Source: Ensifer sesbaniae (GTDB lineage Bacteria > Pseudomonadota > Alphaproteobacteria > Rhizobiales > Rhizobiaceae). Taken from it: a DNA stretch of 64,000 nucleotides. Within the stretch, counting starts at the first letter, position 1. Every line of letters starts with the position of its first letter. The stretch is from positions 1,238,863-1,302,862 of the forward strand of contig NZ_JABEKU010000002.1 of assembly GCF_013283665.1 (NCBI RefSeq), given 5' to 3'. The translations under genes were made by a program, and so were the position numbers. Below, piece by piece: positions 60,856 to 64,000 of this stretch. The notes under the pieces were generated by a model, which was not told the origin of the DNA, searched no databases, and was given only the letters and a program-made list of their open reading frames with translations.

Positions 60856-63333
60856 CTATTCTTGCTGCAACCGATCTTTCGGAACAATCAGTCGAACGAC
60901 GAGCCCCTCCGGGTCCCAAATGCGGTTGATCTCTCCGCGGAATTGTTTCTCTAGAGTGAGCTTGCCAAGTTTCGTCCCGAAACCCTCTGTCTCCGTCTTC
61001 ACGACAGCCGGCCCTCCTCGCTCCGTCCAGACCAGTTCCAGCGTTTCCCCACGGTCGGTACATTCGATATCGAGTCGGCCACTGTCGGCTGACAACGCTC
61101 CATATTTGGCAGCGTTCGTTGCCAACTCGTGCACGACAAGCGCAAGACCCGTTATGGCCGAGCGTGACACGGAAAGGTCACATCCCCGGATCGTCACTCG
61201 ATTTCCCTGATCTGTTTCGCCAGCGTAGGGTGACAACAATGTGCCCAGCAGCTCCTGCAGCGTTGCGCTACCCTCCCCGGTTTCTGCGCCACCCAATCGC
61301 GGGAGAGTGAGCGCGTGCGCTCGCGCTAAGGAAGCCAGCCGCGCGCCGACGGCCGTAGCGAGCTCATCCGCAGAACTCGCGGATCTCGCACTGAGCGTTA
61401 CCACACTGCTCGATACGGTGAACAGGTTCTTCATCCGGTGGGCCATTTCGCGGATGAGCAGGTCTTTCTGTTGCTCGGCCTGCTTGCGTTCGCTGATGTC
61501 GCGCGCGATCTTCGAAGCGCCGATGATGACCCCACCATTGTCGCGGATCGGTGAAATTCGAAGCGAGACCGGGATCAGGGTGCCGTCCTTGCGACGCCTT
61601 ACCGTTTCGAAATGGTCGACGGGATCACCAGCACGGATTTGCGCCAGGATGTGATGCTCCTCGCCAAGATGGTCCTCAGGGATCAGCAGTGTAACTGGAC
61701 GTCCAATCGCCTCCTCGGCGGTGTAGCCGTACAGCCGCACAGCTCCAGCATTCCAGCTGGCGATTACACCATTGGGGTCCATCGACAGGATCGCGTCTTC
61801 CGACGACTCGACGATGGCGGCGAGTTGCTGAGCTGCTCGGTCGGCTTGGAGCCGTTCAGAGACTTCACGCTCCGCCGCTTTGAACAGCTGAGCGTTGTCG
61901 ATTGCGACAGCGGCATGGGTTGCGATCGAGATGACCGTCTCCTCGGCTTCGGTGGTGAAGACGTCCGGTTGGTCGTGGCCGAAGAAAAGGCCGCCATGTA
62001 CCTCGCCCGAATGCGAAATGACTGGAACGGCCAGATAGCTGACCACTGGCGGGTGCCCCTTCGGTATCCCGTAATAAGGAGCCGACTTTCCATAGCGCGG
62101 GTCGGCTCGGATATCCGCCGAACGGACAACGCTAAGGCCGCGAAAGGTTGGGTCGAAGACGGCCGTATTGCGCGGTAGTTGGAAGTTCTCGAAAGCCGCT
62201 CGTGGCCCGCCTGACAGGGTATAGCGCGTGTATCGCTCACCGTCGGGATCGGTGCGATTATAGAAGAAAGCACCGAACTTGGCCCCGGTGAGTTCAGTCG
62301 CGGCGTCGGTGACCGTCTGAACGATATGATCCAGATTCTTACTCGCGATCGCCTTGGCGATCTTGTCGACCGCCTCAAGCCGGCGGTCGCTCACCTTGCG
62401 CTTTGAGATGTCGAGAATGGAGACATAGGCGCGTTCGCAGCCCGGACCATCGAAAACGATTGTGAAGACGACGTCGATCCGTCGCCCGGAAAGAGTGCGC
62501 ACTACGGTGTCGCTGCCGAACCGCCGTCCGCCTTCCCAGATGGTCACCAATTCCTCGAGGAAGATCGCCGACGTTTCCGGCAGGAAAGATCGAAGCAACT
62601 CTTCCTTCCTGGTCGCTTCAAACAGTTCAACTGCGAATGGGTTGACGTCAAGGATCCGGACGCGCGTGATTGCTTCTTGCAGCACGTCTGGATGTGCCGC
62701 CAGATGGCTTCGTAAATCCTTCACCCCCTCAGCCTGCAAGCTGTCCAGCAGGTCGACGACACGCAAAAAGTCTCGCTCCCAGACAGCCGCACCAACGTTT
62801 TCGAAAAGAGAGCGGAACTTCGTTCCGCTCTCGTGGTTGCGCTGCTCGGGCGCTTTGAGCTCGCTGATGTCCATCAAAAGGTTCACCGCGCCGACGAACG
62901 CACCGGTGCGGTCAAACAGCGGCGTAGGGTAAGGGATGAACGCCACCCGGGTACCGTCTGGCCGCTCCGCCAACACTTGATATCCGCGCACAGGCAATCT
63001 CTGCTGCAGGGTCAGAGCCATTGGACACTCGTCATGCGGCAATGGCGTACCATCGGGCCAATAGAGTTTCCAGGAGCCGCAGAATTCGGTTTTGCCGAGT
63101 TCTGGGCGAACACCCCAAAGCGATACGGCCGCTTCATTGAAAAAAGTGATCCGCCCGTCCGCATCCGTCGTGTAGACGGCCACCGGCAGAGCTTTAAGGA
63201 TCTCTTCGGCAGGGTAATCGCCGGTCCCGAGCAGTTGACACTGCTCGGATAGTGCTTTTGGAGCATTGGTTGGTAGTGACTGCATATCGCGATCGACCGT
63301 GTGCCCGTTACCGGTTTTCATTTCGATCTCCAT
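60856..63333 (-). CDS. HWE-family sensor histidine kinase (PAS/GAF)
   Basis: This encodes 825 residues. Domains in order: PAS (about 35-160, VAVYTTDADGRITFFNEAAV), a second PAS-like region (about 175-310), GAF (about 330-490, FGAFFYNRTDPDGERY and VISHSGEVHGGLFFGHDQPD), PAS (about 505-620, SMDPNGVIASWNAGAVRLYG), and an HWE kinase core with His632 in EMAHRMKNLF, N-box VVHELATNAAKYGALS and the WTE at about 770. There is no membrane segment, so it is cytoplasmic. Start 63333 or 63321. It follows a response-regulator gene on the same strand. HWE kinases often feed the general stress phosphorelay. Confidence 0.9.
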   Translation of the reverse strand: MEIEMKTGNGHTVDRDMQSLPTNAPKALSEQCQLLGTGDYPAEEILKALPVAVYTTDADGRITFFNEAAVSLWGVRPELGKTEFCGSWKLYWPDGTPLPHDECPMALTLQQRLPVRGYQVLAERPDGTRVAFIPYPTPLFDRTGAFVGAVNLLMDISELKAPEQRNHESGTKFRSLFENVGAAVWERDFLRVVDLLDSLQAEGVKDLRSHLAAHPDVLQEAITRVRILDVNPFAVELFEATRKEELLRSFLPETSAIFLEELVTIWEGGRRFGSDTVVRTLSGRRIDVVFTIVFDGPGCERAYVSILDISKRKVSDRRLEAVDKIAKAIASKNLDHIVQTVTDAATELTGAKFGAFFYNRTDPDGERYTRYTLSGGPRAAFENFQLPRNTAVFDPTFRGLSVVRSADIRADPRYGKSAPYYGIPKGHPPVVSYLAVPVISHSGEVHGGLFFGHDQPDVFTTEAEETVISIATHAAVAIDNAQLFKAAEREVSERLQADRAAQQLAAIVESSEDAILSMDPNGVIASWNAGAVRLYGYTAEEAIGRPVTLLIPEDHLGEEHHILAQIRAGDPVDHFETVRRRKDGTLIPVSLRISPIRDNGGVIIGASKIARDISERKQAEQQKDLLIREMAHRMKNLFTVSSSVVTLSARSASSADELATAVGARLASLARAHALTLPRLGGAETGEGSATLQELLGTLLSPYAGETDQGNRVTIRGCDLSVSRSAITGLALVVHELATNAAKYGALSADSGRLDIECTDRGETLELVWTERGGPAVVKTETEGFGTKLGKLTLEKQFRGEINRIWDPEGLVVRLIVPKDRLQQE

Positions 63334-63490
63334 CGCAGTCTCCGGCCAACCCCATCGTAGAGATCCGAGCCGTTTACACGATAGCAACTTACCTGAGCCC
63401 GCACAAACGGCGCGTGCGGAACGCAAAGCACTGCCGACACGCGTCGGACTTGGGCGCAATCGGGGAGTTGACAGCGCGGACGCGACATTC

Positions 63491-63886
63491 TCAGTCGACC
63501 AACGGCTGACTGGTGCTCGTGTCGTTTAGGAGTTGCGAGATCGCCGTCACGAGCTGAGCCATGGCGAAGGGTTTCTCAAGCATAACGCTGTTCGGGACAC
63601 CCTTCGAGGCCCAATCACGAGCGCTGTCGCCGCTGACATAAACGACGGGAATCTGTGGGTCGATTTCTCGCGCGGTGCGTGCGATATCCCACCCGTCAGG
63701 TGGAGCACCTAGCCGGATGTCAGTGACAACGCCATCGATTGGTGGGGTCGGGGCGTTTAAGATCCGCATGGCGTCCCGTGCATCGGTTGCCGTTACAATA
63801 TCGAAGCCGGCGTTCGCCAGCGCTTGCTCGAATTCCAAGAGCAGCAGCGCCTCGTCCTCAACCAGAAGTAAAGTTACGGTTTCCAT
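63491..63886 (-). CDS. Single-domain response regulator
   Basis: This encodes 131 residues, only a receiver domain: acidic pocket in LLLVEDEALLLLEFEQALAN (E10, D11), phospho-acceptor Asp56 in GVVTDIRLG, Ser/Thr switch in VVYVSGDSARDW and Lys in VMLEKPFA. No output domain is present, so it acts by phosphotransfer or protein contact. The start at 63886 (METVTLLLV) is preferred to 63904. It lies 157 bp upstream of the HWE kinase gene on the same strand and has a general-stress promoter. Confidence 0.9.
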   Translation of the reverse strand: METVTLLLVEDEALLLLEFEQALANAGFDIVTATDARDAMRILNAPTPPIDGVVTDIRLGAPPDGWDIARTAREIDPQIPVVYVSGDSARDWASKGVPNSVMLEKPFAMAQLVTAISQLLNDTSTSQPLVD

Positions 63887-63918
63887 TTTCCCCTCATGCG
63901 ACATTGCCCCGTCACCCG

Positions 63919-63943
63919 AACGTTAAGGACTGAAAAAGGTTCC
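63919..63943 (-). promoter_or_regulatory. EcfG/RpoE2-type promoter for the response regulator
   Basis: GGAAC (63939-63943), 16 bp, CGTT (63919-63922), reverse strand: the exact consensus, 33 bp before the start. Confidence 0.75.
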
Positions 63944-64000
63944 CCCTATTTTCGGGGGCTATCGATAGCCGAGCAGATTGAATCGGCTCCGCTAAAGCGC

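Overview
The window looks like part of an accessory replicon (megaplasmid or plasmid-type region) of a rhizobial alphaproteobacterium, most likely Sinorhizobium/Ensifer or a close relative. The reasons are its high GC, SyrB-family proteins, IS110/IS91/IS3/IS21/ISKra4 remnants, choline-type ABC genes, two ku genes with ligD, and about 16 sites fitting the alphaproteobacterial general stress (EcfG/RpoE2) promoter. No rRNA, tRNA, CRISPR array or replication origin was seen. All identifications rest on reading the sequence and on family knowledge; no database search was run.

Layout. 1-5.6 kb: fragments (DUF6428, a ProQ-like/WGR relic junction), two SyrB-like proteins, an apparently intact IS110-family element with 11-bp inverted repeats, a frameshifted tautomerase relic and a hicAB toxin-antitoxin pair. 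5.9-13.5 kb: an amino-acid module with a ThDP enzyme, LysR and Lrp regulators, a polar amino-acid ABC transporter, an Asp/Glu-racemase-family enzyme and a DadA-like FAD oxidoreductase, followed by parDE. 14.4-23.5 kb: a probable dimethylsulfoniopropionate (DMSP) catabolic operon read leftward: dddA-like GMC oxidoreductase, dddD-like double CoA-transferase, betaine-type ABC transporter and a decayed acuI, with a divergent LysR gene. 23.6-24.9 kb: a mosaic of five truncated genes. 25-31.6 kb: a HARP-like protein, then a caa3-type cytochrome oxidase operon (coxB-c, fused coxA/coxC, a small membrane protein, ctaG, triheme cytochrome c).

31.6-57.8 kb is a stress island. Many short genes (pcm-erythromycin esterase fusion, DUF3618/holin-like operon, udgX, BON, DUF892, CsbD, ku-ligD-KTSC-ku, SDR, isochorismatase, PepSY-like and GSP17M-like proteins) alternate with relics of glgX, treZ, glgA, cheB/cheR, fadE, a sorbosone-type dehydrogenase, CHRD, DUF6766, DUF6328 and several IS elements. 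Most intact genes and even some relics carry a GGAAC-N16/17-(C/G)GTT promoter at a sensible distance upstream. 58-60.4 kb: a glutamine-synthetase tail, an N-formylglutamate amidohydrolase and an aminotransferase cut by an ISKra4-type remnant. 60.8-63.9 kb: an HWE histidine kinase and a single-domain response regulator, the latter with its own general-stress promoter.

The genes suggest a cell that scavenges osmolytes and amino acids, and that in stress or stationary phase turns on an alternative oxidase, NHEJ and uracil-DNA repair, protein repair and small envelope proteins through one sigma factor encoded elsewhere.
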